From AC-49 sp963817035 (GTDB lineage: Bacteria > Actinomycetota > Thermoleophilia > Solirubrobacterales > Solirubrobacteraceae), in NCBI GenBank assembly GCA_963817035.1, contig CAWFMM010000004.1:1426001-1490000 (forward strand): 64,000 bases of DNA, given 5' to 3'. Shown piece by piece: positions 1-7,681 of the stretch. Positions within the stretch are counted from its first letter, which is position 1, and every line of letters begins with the position of its first letter. Below the pieces are notes generated by a model that searched no databases, was not told the DNA's origin, and saw only the letters and a program-made list of their open reading frames with translations. The translations under genes were made by a program, and so were the position numbers.

Positions 1-394
1 ACACGTAGACCTGGAACCAGCGCGGGGCGGCGGGCGCGGCGGCGGCGACCTCGCGCGGCGTCGAGGTCGACAGCGTCGAGAGGGTCATGATCGTCTTCGC
101 TGCGGCCGCGCCGCGGGCCATCGCGACCTCGCCGTCGGGGTGGGCCATGCGCTGCATCGCGATTGGCGCGACGATCACCGGCACCGAGATGTCGGTGCCG
201 ACCGCGGTCGTCGCGGTGCTCACGTTGGAGACATCGACGAGGACCCGTGGGCACAGGACGTAGTCCGACCACGCCGCCTCGTTGGCGCGCAGCGTGTGCT
301 CATCCCCGGCTGCGCCGGAGTAGTAGGCCAGCGGCCCGGGCTCGAGCACATCGTGCGCAAGACGCTCGTAGTCGGCGATGTTGACGGGTTCCAC
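1..394 (-). CDS. FMN-dependent alpha-hydroxy acid oxidase/dehydrogenase (partial)
   Basis: This is the N-terminal 131 residues of a protein that runs off the left edge. It reads VEPVNIADYERLAHDVLEPG, then AYYSGAAGDEHTLRANEAAW and a VPVIVAPIAMQRMAHPDGE stretch. That is the start of the TIM-barrel lactate/glycolate oxidase family (Y-x-SGA-x-DE-x-T at the N-terminus, then the first beta strand with P-x-A-x-Q). Such enzymes oxidise 2-hydroxy acids using FMN. The substrate cannot be told because the active-site His/Arg region is missing. The GTG start lies 8 nt after a TAGGGT hexamer (403-408, minus strand), so the message is probably leaderless. It diverges from ispG with only 24 bp between the two start codons. 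Confidence 0.85.
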   Translation of the reverse strand, partial: MEPVNIADYERLAHDVLEPGPLAYYSGAAGDEHTLRANEAAWSDYVLCPRVLVDVSNVSTATTAVGTDISVPVIVAPIAMQRMAHPDGEVAMARGAAAAKTIMTLSTLSTSTPREVAAAAPAAPRWFQVYV

Positions 395-402
395 GGGGTC
401 AG

Positions 403-412
403 ACCCTAGACT
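403..412. promoter_or_regulatory. Overlapping divergent -10 hexamers (oxidase / ispG)
   Basis: The 10 bases ACCCTAGACT hold TAGACT on the plus strand (407-412), 6 nt before the ispG ATG. They also hold TAGGGT on the minus strand (408-403), 8 nt before the oxidase GTG. The two hexamers share the central TA. Nothing resembling a ribosome binding site fits in the 24 bp between the genes, so both transcripts should be leaderless and the two promoters cannot be occupied at once. Confidence 0.55.
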
Positions 413-418
413 TCGCCT

Positions 419-1642
419 ATGGCTTCCGCACGCAAGGTGATGGTCGGGGGCGTGCAGATCGGCGGTGGCGCGCCTGTCGCCGTCCAGACGATGACCAAGA
501 CCGAGACGGCCAACCTCTCGGCCACGATGGATCAGATCCGCCGCGTCGCCGACGCCGGCGCAGACATCGTGCGCGTCGCCGTGCCGCGCGAGAAGGACGT
601 CGAGGCGCTGCGCACGATCGTCGCCCAGTCGCCGATACCGATCATCGCCGACATCCACTTCAACCACACGCTGGCGATCAAGGCGATCGACGCCGGCGCG
701 CACTGCGTGCGGATCAATCCGGGCAACATCGGCGGCCCCGAGAAGACCGGCGAGGTCATCGAGCACGCCCGTGCCGCCGGGGTGCCGCTGCGCATCGGCG
801 TCAACTCCGGCTCGCTGCCCGCGCACCTGCGCGACCTCGAGTTCACCGACCCGATCGCCGCGCTCGTCACCGCGGCGACCGAATGGGTCGAGCTCATGCA
901 CCGCCTCGACTTCTACGACTTCAAGGTCTCGATGAAGTCGACCTCGGTCCCGAACACGATCGCGTCGAACCGGCTGCTGGCGCAGAAGATCGACCATCCG
1001 CTGCACCTCGGCGTGACCGAGGCGGGGACGAAGTGGACCGGCTCGCTCAAGAGCGCCGTCGGGCTGGGCACGCTGCTCGCCGACAACATCGGCGACACGA
1101 TCCGCATCTCGCTCTCGACGTTCCACGCCGAGGAGGAGGTCAAGGTCGCCTGGGAGATCCTCAAGGCGCTGAAGCTGCGCGAGCGCGGCCCGGTGCTGAT
1201 CGCCTGCCCGACGTGCGGGCGCCTGCAGTTCGACATGGACACCGTCGTGACCGAAGTCGAGCGCCGCCTGGAGGCCTACGATGACCCGATCGAGGTCTCG
1301 ATCCTCGGCTGCGCGGTCAACGGCATCGGCGAGGCGCGCCACGCCGATTTCGGGATCACCGGGGCCAAGGACTCGGCGATGATCTTCTCGCGCGGTGAGC
1401 CGCTGAAGAAGGTCGCGACCGAGAACCTCGTCGACGAGCTGTTCGCCGAGATCGACCGCTACTACGCGGCCGGCAAGAAGGTTGTCGTCGATGAGCGCGA
1501 GGCCGCCGAGGCGGCCGCGTGGCTGGCCGAGAACGAGGACGAGACGGCGATGACACCCGAGCGCATCGCCGCGATGGAGAAGCAGGCCGCGCTCGACGAG
1601 GCCGCCTCACCGGTCGACGGCCGGCGCTTCACCCGAGCCTGA
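419..1642 (+). CDS. ispG: 4-hydroxy-3-methylbut-2-en-1-yl diphosphate synthase (IspG/GcpE)
   Basis: 407 residues. IspG converts MEcPP to HMBPP in the methylerythritol phosphate isoprenoid pathway using a [4Fe-4S] cluster. The N-terminal TIM barrel starts VMVGGVQIGGGAPVAVQTMT and contains the family stretch IADIHFNHTLAIKAI. The C-terminal domain carries the cluster ligands in CPTCGR (C263, C266) and LGCAVNGIGE (C298, with the fourth ligand Glu nearby). Length fits bacterial IspG. The ATG lies 6 nt after TAGACT, so the message is probably leaderless. The last ~50 residues are an acidic, alanine-rich tail beyond the catalytic core. Confidence 0.97.
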   Translation: MASARKVMVGGVQIGGGAPVAVQTMTKTETANLSATMDQIRRVADAGADIVRVAVPREKDVEALRTIVAQSPIPIIADIHFNHTLAIKAIDAGAHCVRINPGNIGGPEKTGEVIEHARAAGVPLRIGVNSGSLPAHLRDLEFTDPIAALVTAATEWVELMHRLDFYDFKVSMKSTSVPNTIASNRLLAQKIDHPLHLGVTEAGTKWTGSLKSAVGLGTLLADNIGDTIRISLSTFHAEEEVKVAWEILKALKLRERGPVLIACPTCGRLQFDMDTVVTEVERRLEAYDDPIEVSILGCAVNGIGEARHADFGITGAKDSAMIFSRGEPLKKVATENLVDELFAEIDRYYAAGKKVVVDEREAAEAAAWLAENEDETAMTPERIAAMEKQAALDEAASPVDGRRFTRA

Positions 1643-1797
1643 GTCAGACGCCGAGCGGGGAAACATCGGTGCGATGGTCGCCGCATGCGAGGGGCACGGT
1701 CGCCTGGATGGCGATCCCGCACCCGCACCCACCCGACGGGCTCGCGGCGATGGCCGCCGCGAGCGCGAGCAGCCCGGCCGGAGCCGGGAGGCGGCGC

Positions 1798-2403
1798 CTA
1801 GCTCGCAGCGGCGTACCGCGAGGCGACGACGCCCCAGTCGACGACAGCCCACCAGGCCTTGAGGTAGTCCGGGCGCTTGTTCTGGTAGCTCAGGTAGTAG
1901 GCGTGCTCCCAGACGTCGTTACCGAGCAGCGGGGTCGCGCCGGATGACAGCGGGCTGTCCTGGTTGGCCGTGCTCGTGACCTTGAGCTCGCCGCCGTCGA
2001 GGACGAGCCACGCCCAGCCCGAGCCGAACTGGCCGACGCCGGCCGCCTCGAACTTCTCCTTGAAGGCGTCGAACGAGCCGAAGGCCGAGTCGATCGCCGC
2101 GCCGAGGTCGCCGTCGGGGGCGCCGCCGCCGTCGGGGCTCATGGACTCCCAGAACAGCGAGTGGTTGTAGTGGCCGCCGCCGTTGTTGCGCACCGGACCC
2201 TGCTTGTCGGCGGGCAGCGCGCTGAGGTCCTTGAGGATGTCCTCGATCGAGGAGTCGGCGAACTCGGTGCCCTCGAGGGCGGCGTTGGCCTTGTCCACGT
2301 AGGCCTGATGGTGCTTGTCGTGGTGCAGATGCATCGTCTGCTCGTCGATCGTCGGCGCGAGTGCGTCGTACGCGTACGGGAGCGGGGGGACTTCGAATGC
2401 CAT
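1798..2403 (-). CDS. sodA: Superoxide dismutase, Mn/Fe family
   Basis: 201 residues. It dismutates superoxide to H2O2 and O2 in the cytoplasm. Metal ligands are H27 (LHHDKHH), H81 (GHYNHSLFW), D163 and H167 (NDVWEHAYY). A Gln in NQDSP (Q148) and the surrounding residues look more like the Mn form, but a cambialistic enzyme is possible. The start at MAFEVPPLPY is preceded by AAAGGA 8 nt upstream. The reading frame is open 8 codons further, to an ATG with no such signal. It is convergent with ispG; the 155 bp between them hold nothing I recognise. Confidence 0.95.
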   Translation of the reverse strand: MAFEVPPLPYAYDALAPTIDEQTMHLHHDKHHQAYVDKANAALEGTEFADSSIEDILKDLSALPADKQGPVRNNGGGHYNHSLFWESMSPDGGGAPDGDLGAAIDSAFGSFDAFKEKFEAAGVGQFGSGWAWLVLDGGELKVTSTANQDSPLSSGATPLLGNDVWEHAYYLSYQNKRPDYLKAWWAVVDWGVVASRYAAAS

Positions 2404-2476
2404 TGAGGCAGTCCTTTCGGGAATCAAAGGGGGATAGGGGAAACATACCCACCGGCCGCGTATCTACCCTCCGCGG

Positions 2477-2734
2477 ATGCTCCAGCGCCTCGGACCAGCC
2501 GTGCTTGTCGCCCTGCTCGTGCTGCCCGCGAGCGCGATGGGGGCGACGACCTTGGGGTCCGCGCTCTCGTCCGCGCCCGACGGCGTGACGGGCCGTGTTG
2601 GCGGCACCGGTAACGACACGATCAGTGCAGTCGACCGCGCCCGTGACACGGTCGATTGCGGGACCGCAGCCGATACCGCGACCGTCGACAAGGTCGACAC
2701 GGTCCGCCACTGCGAGCACGTGAAGCGGCGTTGA
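2477..2734 (+). CDS. Small secreted protein with RTX-like calcium-binding tail
   Basis: 85 residues: a signal peptide (LGPAVLVALLVLPASAMGA) followed by a short domain containing GGTGNDTISAVDRARDTVDC and ending VDTVRHCEHVKRR. The GNDTI and DTVDCG repeats resemble the G-x-D-x calcium-binding turns of hemolysin-type proteins. The paired cysteines resemble repeats common at the ends of large secreted proteins in Solirubrobacterales. Here the unit stands alone. The ATG lies 6 nt after TACCCT (2465-2470). Its function is unknown. It ends 16 nt before proS, which has its own -10. Confidence 0.7.
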   Translation: MLQRLGPAVLVALLVLPASAMGATTLGSALSSAPDGVTGRVGGTGNDTISAVDRARDTVDCGTAADTATVDKVDTVRHCEHVKRR

Positions 2735-2750
2735 CCGTAGGCTTGCGGGC

Positions 2751-4409
2751 GTGACCCGCGTCTCCGAGCTGTTCCTTCCGACCGAGCGCGAGGCCCCTGG
2801 CGACGCTGAGGCCCTGTCGCACAAGCTGCTCGTGCGCGCCGGGATGGTCCGCCAGCTCGGCGCCGGCCTGTGGTCGTGGCTGCCCGCCGGCTGGCGCGTG
2901 CACCAGAAGATCGTCCAGATCGTGCGCGAGGAGATGGACCGCGCCGGCGGCCAGGAGATGCTCGCCCCGCTGATCACCCCGGCCGAGCTGTGGAAGCGCA
3001 GCGGTCGCTTCGACATCCCCGAGGTCTTCCACGTCAAGGATCGCCGCGACGCCGAGCTCGTGCTCGCGATGACCCACGAGGAGTCGATGACGAGCCACGT
3101 CGCCCAGGCCGTGCGCTCCTACCGCGATCTGCCGTTCGTCCTCTACCACTTCCAGATCAAGGGCCGCGACGAGGCGCGCCCGCGCGCCGGAGTGCTGCGC
3201 ACACGCGAGTTCGTGATGAAGGACGCCTACACGTTCGACCGCGACGACGAGGGCCTCGAAGCGTCCTACGAGCGCCTGCGCGCCGCCTACGGCGTGATGT
3301 TCGATCGCTGCGGGATCGACTGGTACGAGTGCGAGTCCGACGTCGGCGCGATGGGCGGCAGCGGCGCGCACGAGTTCATGGCCCCGTGCGCCGCGGGCGA
3401 GAACGACGTCGTTCTCGCCCCGGGCTACAGCGCCAACGTCGAGATCGCCAGTGCCGATCCGTCGCCGGCGCAGCCCGCGACGCAGCTGAGCGGCGAGATC
3501 GAGACGCCGGGCATGGCGACGATCGCCCATGTCGCGGCCCATCTCGGCGTCGACGCCTCGGCCACGCTCAAGGCGTTCGCGGTCGTGACCGAGCGTCGCG
3601 GGCTGGTGATGGTCTTCCTGCGCGGCGACCATCACGTCAACGAGATCAAGCTGACCAACGCGCTCGGCGAGACGTTTCGCCCCGCGCGCGACGAGGAGCT
3701 GCCCGGGCCCGCCGGCTTTCTCGGCCCGAGCCCCGACGTCGACACGCTCTACGACGCGGCGCTTGGCCCCGGCCCGTGGATCGTCGGCGCCAACCGGCCC
3801 GACGTCCACCGCGCCGGCGTGATGATCGAGGGCCCGCGAGTCGATATCCGCACGGTGGAGGAGGGCGACACGGTCAACGGCAACCCGATCCGCATCGAGC
3901 CGGCGATCGAGATCGGCAACATCTTCAAGCTCGGTACGCGCTACAGCGAGCCACTCGGCGCCACCTACCTCGACGACGGCGGCAAGGAGCAGCTGATCGT
4001 CATGGGCTCCTACGGCATCGGGCCGGCGCGGATCGCCGCGGCGGCGGTCGAGCAGTTCGCCGACGAGCGCGGGATCTCGTGGCCGAAGTCGATCGCGCCG
4101 TGGCAGGTCGAGCTCGTGGCGATGGGCAAGGCGGGCACGCCCGAGCGCGCCCGCGCCGAGGAGCTCTATGCCGAGCTTCGGGGCGCCGGGATCGACGTCC
4201 TGTTCGACGACCGCGATGCCGGCCCGGGCGAGAAGTTCGCCGACGCCGAGCTCGTCGGCTGCCCGCTGCGGCTCACGCTGGGCAAGCGTTCGATCGACTC
4301 CGGCCAGATCGAGGCCCAGGCGCGCCGCGGGCGGGTCGACCACGACGGCGGGCTGGCGCTGGACGACGCGGCGGCCGCGGTGCGCGAGCTGTGGGCGACG
4401 CTCCCGTAG
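2751..4409 (+). CDS. proS: Prolyl-tRNA synthetase, bacterial type
   Basis: 552 residues. It charges tRNA-Pro with proline. Class II core motifs are visible: LVRAGMVRQLGAGLWSWLPA near the N-terminus, the motif 2 region FVLYHFQIKGRDEARPRAGV followed by EFVMKDAYTFD, and motif 3 in IVMGSYGIGPARIAAAA. Between motifs 2 and 3 lies an insertion domain of about 170 residues typical of bacterial ProS (editing domain), and the C-terminal anticodon-binding domain follows. The GTG start lies 7 nt after TAGGCT (2738-2743). The next gene overlaps its 3' end. Confidence 0.97.
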   Translation: MTRVSELFLPTEREAPGDAEALSHKLLVRAGMVRQLGAGLWSWLPAGWRVHQKIVQIVREEMDRAGGQEMLAPLITPAELWKRSGRFDIPEVFHVKDRRDAELVLAMTHEESMTSHVAQAVRSYRDLPFVLYHFQIKGRDEARPRAGVLRTREFVMKDAYTFDRDDEGLEASYERLRAAYGVMFDRCGIDWYECESDVGAMGGSGAHEFMAPCAAGENDVVLAPGYSANVEIASADPSPAQPATQLSGEIETPGMATIAHVAAHLGVDASATLKAFAVVTERRGLVMVFLRGDHHVNEIKLTNALGETFRPARDEELPGPAGFLGPSPDVDTLYDAALGPGPWIVGANRPDVHRAGVMIEGPRVDIRTVEEGDTVNGNPIRIEPAIEIGNIFKLGTRYSEPLGATYLDDGGKEQLIVMGSYGIGPARIAAAAVEQFADERGISWPKSIAPWQVELVAMGKAGTPERARAEELYAELRGAGIDVLFDDRDAGPGEKFADAELVGCPLRLTLGKRSIDSGQIEAQARRGRVDHDGGLALDDAAAAVRELWATLP

Positions 4410-5017
4410 AGCGCCCGCGCGGCTTCGCCAAGCTCTCGGGCCTCGACCGCTCCGGGCCAACGGCGCCGCAGACCCAGGCCGGCGCGCCGCTGAACCCGTG
4501 GACGATCCCCAACGCGATCGGCTACGTCCGCGCCGCGCTGTTGCCGGTCTTCCTGATCCTGGCCCTGAGCTCCGACTCCGGCACCGACGCACTGCCGGCC
4601 ACGATCTTCGCGGTCATCGCGTGGGGCGACTACGCGGACGGCCTCGCCGCGCGCCTGACCGGGCAGTACAGCCGCCTCGGCGCGCTGATGGACCCGGTTA
4701 TCGATCGTCTGCTGGTGATCGAGGGCGTGATCGTGTGCTGGCACTTCGACCTGCTCGACCGCTGGCTGCTGGGGATCCTCGTCGCGCGCGAGATCTTCAT
4801 GCTGATCGCGGGCCGGATCGCGCTGAGCCGAGGCCGCGAGCTGCGCATCAACTACGCCGGGCGCTGGGCGGTCGCGCCGGTGATGGGCGCGCTGTTCATG
4901 GGAATGGTCGGATGGCGCACGGCCGGCAACGTCACACTGGTAGTCGGAGTGGCGCTGGCCCTGACTGCGACCGCGCTCTATGTACGAGACTTTGCAAGAC
5001 CCTCAACCTCTGGTTGA
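4391..5017 (+). CDS. CDP-alcohol phosphatidyltransferase (PgsA-like)
   Basis: 208 residues in the membrane. The complete family motif DG(x2)AR(x8)G(x3)D(x3)D is present as DGLAARLTGQYSRLGALMDP followed by VID. Several hydrophobic helices follow. Such enzymes transfer a phosphatidyl group from CDP-diacylglycerol to an alcohol such as glycerol phosphate or inositol phosphate; the acceptor cannot be told. The GTG start overlaps the proS stop by 19 nt and gives a ~35-residue polar N-terminus before NPWTIPNAIGYVRA. No better in-frame start was seen. Mycobacteria also place a pgsA-type gene a few genes upstream of garA-ftsR, as here. Confidence 0.85.
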   Translation: MGDAPVERPRGFAKLSGLDRSGPTAPQTQAGAPLNPWTIPNAIGYVRAALLPVFLILALSSDSGTDALPATIFAVIAWGDYADGLAARLTGQYSRLGALMDPVIDRLLVIEGVIVCWHFDLLDRWLLGILVAREIFMLIAGRIALSRGRELRINYAGRWAVAPVMGALFMGMVGWRTAGNVTLVVGVALALTATALYVRDFARPSTSG

Positions 5018-5083
5018 GCACCCGGCGAGCGCTGCTATGCTCGCCCGGCGCGACCGCGAACCCGCGAGGAGACTCCGCTCAGC

Positions 5084-5347
5084 ATGGACACTTTTCCCGA
5101 TCTTGGCTCCCTGACCGACCAGGAGCTCAAGGACCTCATCCGGCTCCTCACCGAGGAGGAGGTCGACATCTCCTACAAGCGCAGGATCCTGCACGGGAAG
5201 ATCGACATCCTGCGCGCAGAGCTCGTCAACCGGCTGCGCAAGAAGCACGACTCTGGCGAGGACGTCATCACCGGCGCCGACGTACAGCGCCTGACGGACA
5301 TCCTCGCTGGGCGCGGCGCCGACGCCGGCCACGAAGAGGCGGAGTAG
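5084..5347 (+). CDS. RsiG-like anti-sigma protein with one c-di-GMP-type motif
   Basis: 87 residues, nearly all predicted helix. Residues ~25-40 contain EVDISYKRRILHGKID. This fits the c-di-GMP-binding signature E(x3)S(x2)R(x3)Q(x3)D of actinobacterial RsiG, except that His stands at the Gln position. Streptomyces RsiG holds two copies and sequesters sigma WhiG when c-di-GMP is bound. From memory, Rubrobacter has a single-copy form that works as a dimer; this protein looks like that form. A TATGCT hexamer lies near 5036 and GAGGAG precedes the ATG. No WhiG-type sigma gene is in the window. It is followed 11 nt later by the FHA gene. Confidence 0.7.
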   Translation: MDTFPDLGSLTDQELKDLIRLLTEEEVDISYKRRILHGKIDILRAELVNRLRKKHDSGEDVITGADVQRLTDILAGRGADAGHEEAE

Positions 5348-5358
5348 CAGGGGGCCGC

Positions 5359-5826
5359 GTGGCGGTCCATTGCCCAGAGTGCGCGTTCCTCAACGCTGAC
5401 GGCGCGAACTACTGCTCGAAATGCGGCGCGTTTCTCGGTCAGGCCGAGAGCGACTCGTCGACGACCGCGACCTACCGTGTCGGCGAGACCGGCGAGCTGA
5501 TCGCCGTTGACCTCGAGGACGTCGTGGAGGACGAGGGCGCGGCGCTGGTCATCCGCGCCGGCGGTGGTCGCGTGGGCGAGAGCTTCACCGTGGCGGGCGA
5601 GCGCATGTCGATCGGGCGCCGGCCGGACTCCGACATCTTCCTCGACGACGTGACCGTCTCCCGCGACCACGCGCTGCTCGTCGGCCGTGGCGACGCGTTT
5701 CACATCGACGACCTCGGCTCGCTCAACGGGACCTACGTCAACCGGGCGCGGATCGACAGCCAGAAGCTCGCCGACGGCGACGAGATTCAGATCGGCAAAT
5801 ACAAACTGACGTTTCTCAGCCGATGA
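5359..5826 (+). CDS. Zinc-ribbon FHA protein, GarA/OdhI-like
   Basis: 155 residues. Residues 5-24 form a zinc ribbon (CPECAFLNADGANYCSKCG). A short linker SSTTATYRVGETGEL follows, then a C-terminal FHA domain with GRRPDSDIFLDD, VSRDHALLV and SLNGTYVN. FHA domains bind phosphothreonine. The TT pair in the linker resembles the ETTS phosphorylation site of mycobacterial GarA and corynebacterial OdhI, which inhibit 2-oxoglutarate metabolism. The neighbour ftsR is also garA's neighbour in mycobacteria, which supports the assignment. The GTG start has GGGGG just upstream. The end overlaps ftsR by 4 nt. Confidence 0.8.
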   Translation: MAVHCPECAFLNADGANYCSKCGAFLGQAESDSSTTATYRVGETGELIAVDLEDVVEDEGAALVIRAGGGRVGESFTVAGERMSIGRRPDSDIFLDDVTVSRDHALLVGRGDAFHIDDLGSLNGTYVNRARIDSQKLADGDEIQIGKYKLTFLSR

Positions 5827-6578
5827 CCGACGCCCCGACGATCATCGACCACGACCTCGACGGCCCGTCCGAGCGGCCCAAGAAGTCGATGACGATCGGC
5901 GCCGTGTGCAAGGCGCTGGCCGCGGAGTTCCCCGACATCTCGATCTCGAAGATCCGTTACCTCGAGGATCAGAAGCTGCTGACGCCGCGACGTACGCCGG
6001 GCGGCTATCGCCTGTACAGCGCCGGCGACGTGACGCGCCTCCGGACGATCCTGCGCCTGCAACGCGATCAGTTCCTGCCGCTGCGCGTGATCCGCCAGGA
6101 GCTCGCCACGGGTGCGAGTGCCGAGGACATCGCGAGCAACGCCCCGGCCTCAGCCGAAGCGGTCCGCCGCGCCCACCGGCGCCCGAGCGTCCGCGACCAG
6201 GGGGCGATCTACTCGCTCGAGGACGTGCTCGAGGAGACGCGTGCCGACCCGGCACTCGTCGCCGAGCTCGAGGACTACGGCGTGATCAAGGGCGACACAC
6301 GCGCCGGGATCAAGCACTACGACGAGACCGAGCGCGAGATCATCCGCGCCGTCACCGAGCTGGCCCGCTACGGCGTCGGCGGGCGCAACCTACGCGCGTT
6401 TCGCACCTCGGCCGATCGCGAGGCCGCGCTGCTGCAGCAGATCCTCGCCCCGTCGTTGCGCTCGCGCAATCCGCAGCGGCGCAAGGAGGCGCTCGAGGCG
6501 CTCGAGAACCTCGCCGCGGTCACCACGCACCTCAAGCACCTGCTGCTGATCCGGGATCTGCGCAAGATCGCCGGCTGA
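5823..6578 (+). CDS. ftsR: MerR-family transcriptional regulator FtsR
   Basis: 251 residues. An N-terminal winged helix-turn-helix of MerR type reads MTIGAVCKALAAEFPDISIS, then KIRYLEDQKLLTPRRTPGGY and RLY. A long helical C-terminal region ends in HLKHLLLIRDLRKIAG. This is the Rv1828/FtsR family, an activator of division genes such as ftsZ in corynebacteria. The ATG overlaps the FHA stop (ATGA), so the two are co-translated. The FHA-ftsR pair matches the garA-Rv1828 order of mycobacteria. It ends in a perfect 20-bp palindrome shared with the convergent gene. Confidence 0.85.
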   Translation: MTDAPTIIDHDLDGPSERPKKSMTIGAVCKALAAEFPDISISKIRYLEDQKLLTPRRTPGGYRLYSAGDVTRLRTILRLQRDQFLPLRVIRQELATGASAEDIASNAPASAEAVRRAHRRPSVRDQGAIYSLEDVLEETRADPALVAELEDYGVIKGDTRAGIKHYDETEREIIRAVTELARYGVGGRNLRAFRTSADREAALLQQILAPSLRSRNPQRRKEALEALENLAAVTTHLKHLLLIRDLRKIAG

Positions 6579-6584
6579 GGACGC

Positions 6585-6604
6585 GCTGCCGTAGCTACGG
6601 CAGC
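6585..6604. terminator. Perfect 20-bp palindrome between convergent genes
   Basis: GCTGCCGTAGCTACGGCAGC is a perfect palindrome without a loop. It lies 7 nt after the ftsR stop and contains the stop codon of the convergent HTH-membrane gene (CTA at 6595-6597). It could form a hairpin in either transcript and act as a bidirectional terminator. There is no U tract, so the role is uncertain. Confidence 0.4.
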
Positions 6605-7635
6605 TTGGGAATCGTGCCCTGGAGCACGATCGTTCCCGGCTTCGTCGGGGTCGACGTCGTCTCCTTGGTGATCAGCAGCTGCTTGTATGCGTTGACGTTG
6701 TCCGGCAGGGTCGCGAGCACCTTCATCGCCTTGCCGGCCACGACCGGCGGCGTGAACCCGAGGAAGTGCGACGTGCCGCCCGGGTTCGCGAGCCAGACGA
6801 CGTAGGCGAACTCGTGGCCGCCCGGCACGAGGCCCTGAGCGACGACGTTGGCCAGCTTCTGGCCGTTTGAGAGCAGGATCGCCGCAGCGCCGATCGGCGT
6901 CTTCGCCGTGCCACCGGGGACGGTCAGGTCGATGTCGGCAAGCGTCTTGAAGCCGCCCGGCGCCGGCGCCGGAGTGGTCTTCGTCACGGTGGTCGTCTTG
7001 GACGGCGTCGTCGCGGTCGTCGTCTTGGCCGGCGTGGTGACGGTCGTGCCCGGCGTCGTCGGGGTCGTCGTGTCGGTCGTGGTCTTGTGGACCACGACCA
7101 CCGGGGTCGACGCGGCCTTCTTGTCGTCGCCGCCGTTGGTCGCGATCAGGATGATCACGATGCACGCGAGCAGACCCAGCCCGCCAAGCAACAGGATGCT
7201 GCCGAGGCGCGAGTTGCGCTCGCCGTCCGGGGCGGCGGCCGTCTGCTCGTCGAGCGCGGCGTAGGCCTGCTCGGTCTCGGCCGGGTCGGCCGGGATCTCG
7301 GGCAGCTCGGCGGCGGCCATCGGACGGAGCTCAGCGGCGACAGTGCGCGCCCACGCGCGGTCCTCGGGCGAGGCCTCGAGCGCCTCACGGGTCGCGGCGC
7401 GCTCGGAGGCGGTCTGCTGGCCGAGCAGGTAGTCGATGATCTGCCAGTGGCTGCCGCCCGGAGTGTCCGCCGGGTCGGGCGGGCCGAGCGCATCGACGCC
7501 GCTGTGAGCGCGCCAGCGGACCGACTCGCGATCCATGCGCAGCATCGCGCCGATCTCGTCGTAGCTCTTGCCCTGCTTGAGCAGAAGCTGGAGGACGGCC
7601 TGCTGGTCAGGCGGGAGTGTGTCGATGGGACTCAT
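6595..7635 (-). CDS. Membrane protein with N-terminal sigma-4-like HTH and RskA-like exterior domain
   Basis: 346 residues. Residues 1-45 resemble sigma-70 region 4 (LPPDQQAVLQLLLKQGKSYD, EIGAMLRMDRESVRWRAHSG). Residues ~45-135 are an acidic helical region. One membrane helix (ILLLGGLGLLACIVIILIAT) lies near residue 150, followed by a Thr-rich linker. A C-terminal domain of ~140 residues follows, with FAYVVWLANPGGTSHFLGFT, similar to the extracytoplasmic part of anti-sigma-K (RskA-type) proteins. Start at MSPIDTL: a TAGGCT hexamer lies 10 nt upstream. The frame is open further upstream but would run into the divergent thioesterase. Its target is unknown. Confidence 0.7.
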   Translation of the reverse strand: MSPIDTLPPDQQAVLQLLLKQGKSYDEIGAMLRMDRESVRWRAHSGVDALGPPDPADTPGGSHWQIIDYLLGQQTASERAATREALEASPEDRAWARTVAAELRPMAAAELPEIPADPAETEQAYAALDEQTAAAPDGERNSRLGSILLLGGLGLLACIVIILIATNGGDDKKAASTPVVVVHKTTTDTTTPTTPGTTVTTPAKTTTATTPSKTTTVTKTTPAPAPGGFKTLADIDLTVPGGTAKTPIGAAAILLSNGQKLANVVAQGLVPGGHEFAYVVWLANPGGTSHFLGFTPPVVAGKAMKVLATLPDNVNAYKQLLITKETTSTPTKPGTIVLQGTIPKLP

Positions 7636-7681
7636 CCGACGGGCGAGCCTAGCGATTTCACCGGCGATATCGTGCCAGACC

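Noticed and set aside
1643..1797. Possible small gene between ispG and the superoxide dismutase gene
   Set aside because: All frames are Arg/Ala/Pro-rich shadows with no start signal, signal peptide or domain.
3401..3414. GAACGACGTCGTTC inside proS as a LexA box
   Set aside because: The arms are separated by 6 bases instead of 4 and the site lies in the middle of a coding region.
2622..4592. A 656-codon minus-strand open frame opposite proS
   Set aside because: It is an Arg/Ala/Gly-rich antisense shadow of the plus-strand coding sequence, caused by GC-rich third positions. The plus strand encodes a complete ProS.
6960..7110. Short-period repeats of GTCGTC-type sequence that might look like a CRISPR or satellite array
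   Set aside because: They encode the Thr/Pro-rich stalk (TTT, TTP, TKTT) of the membrane protein, with no regular spacers.
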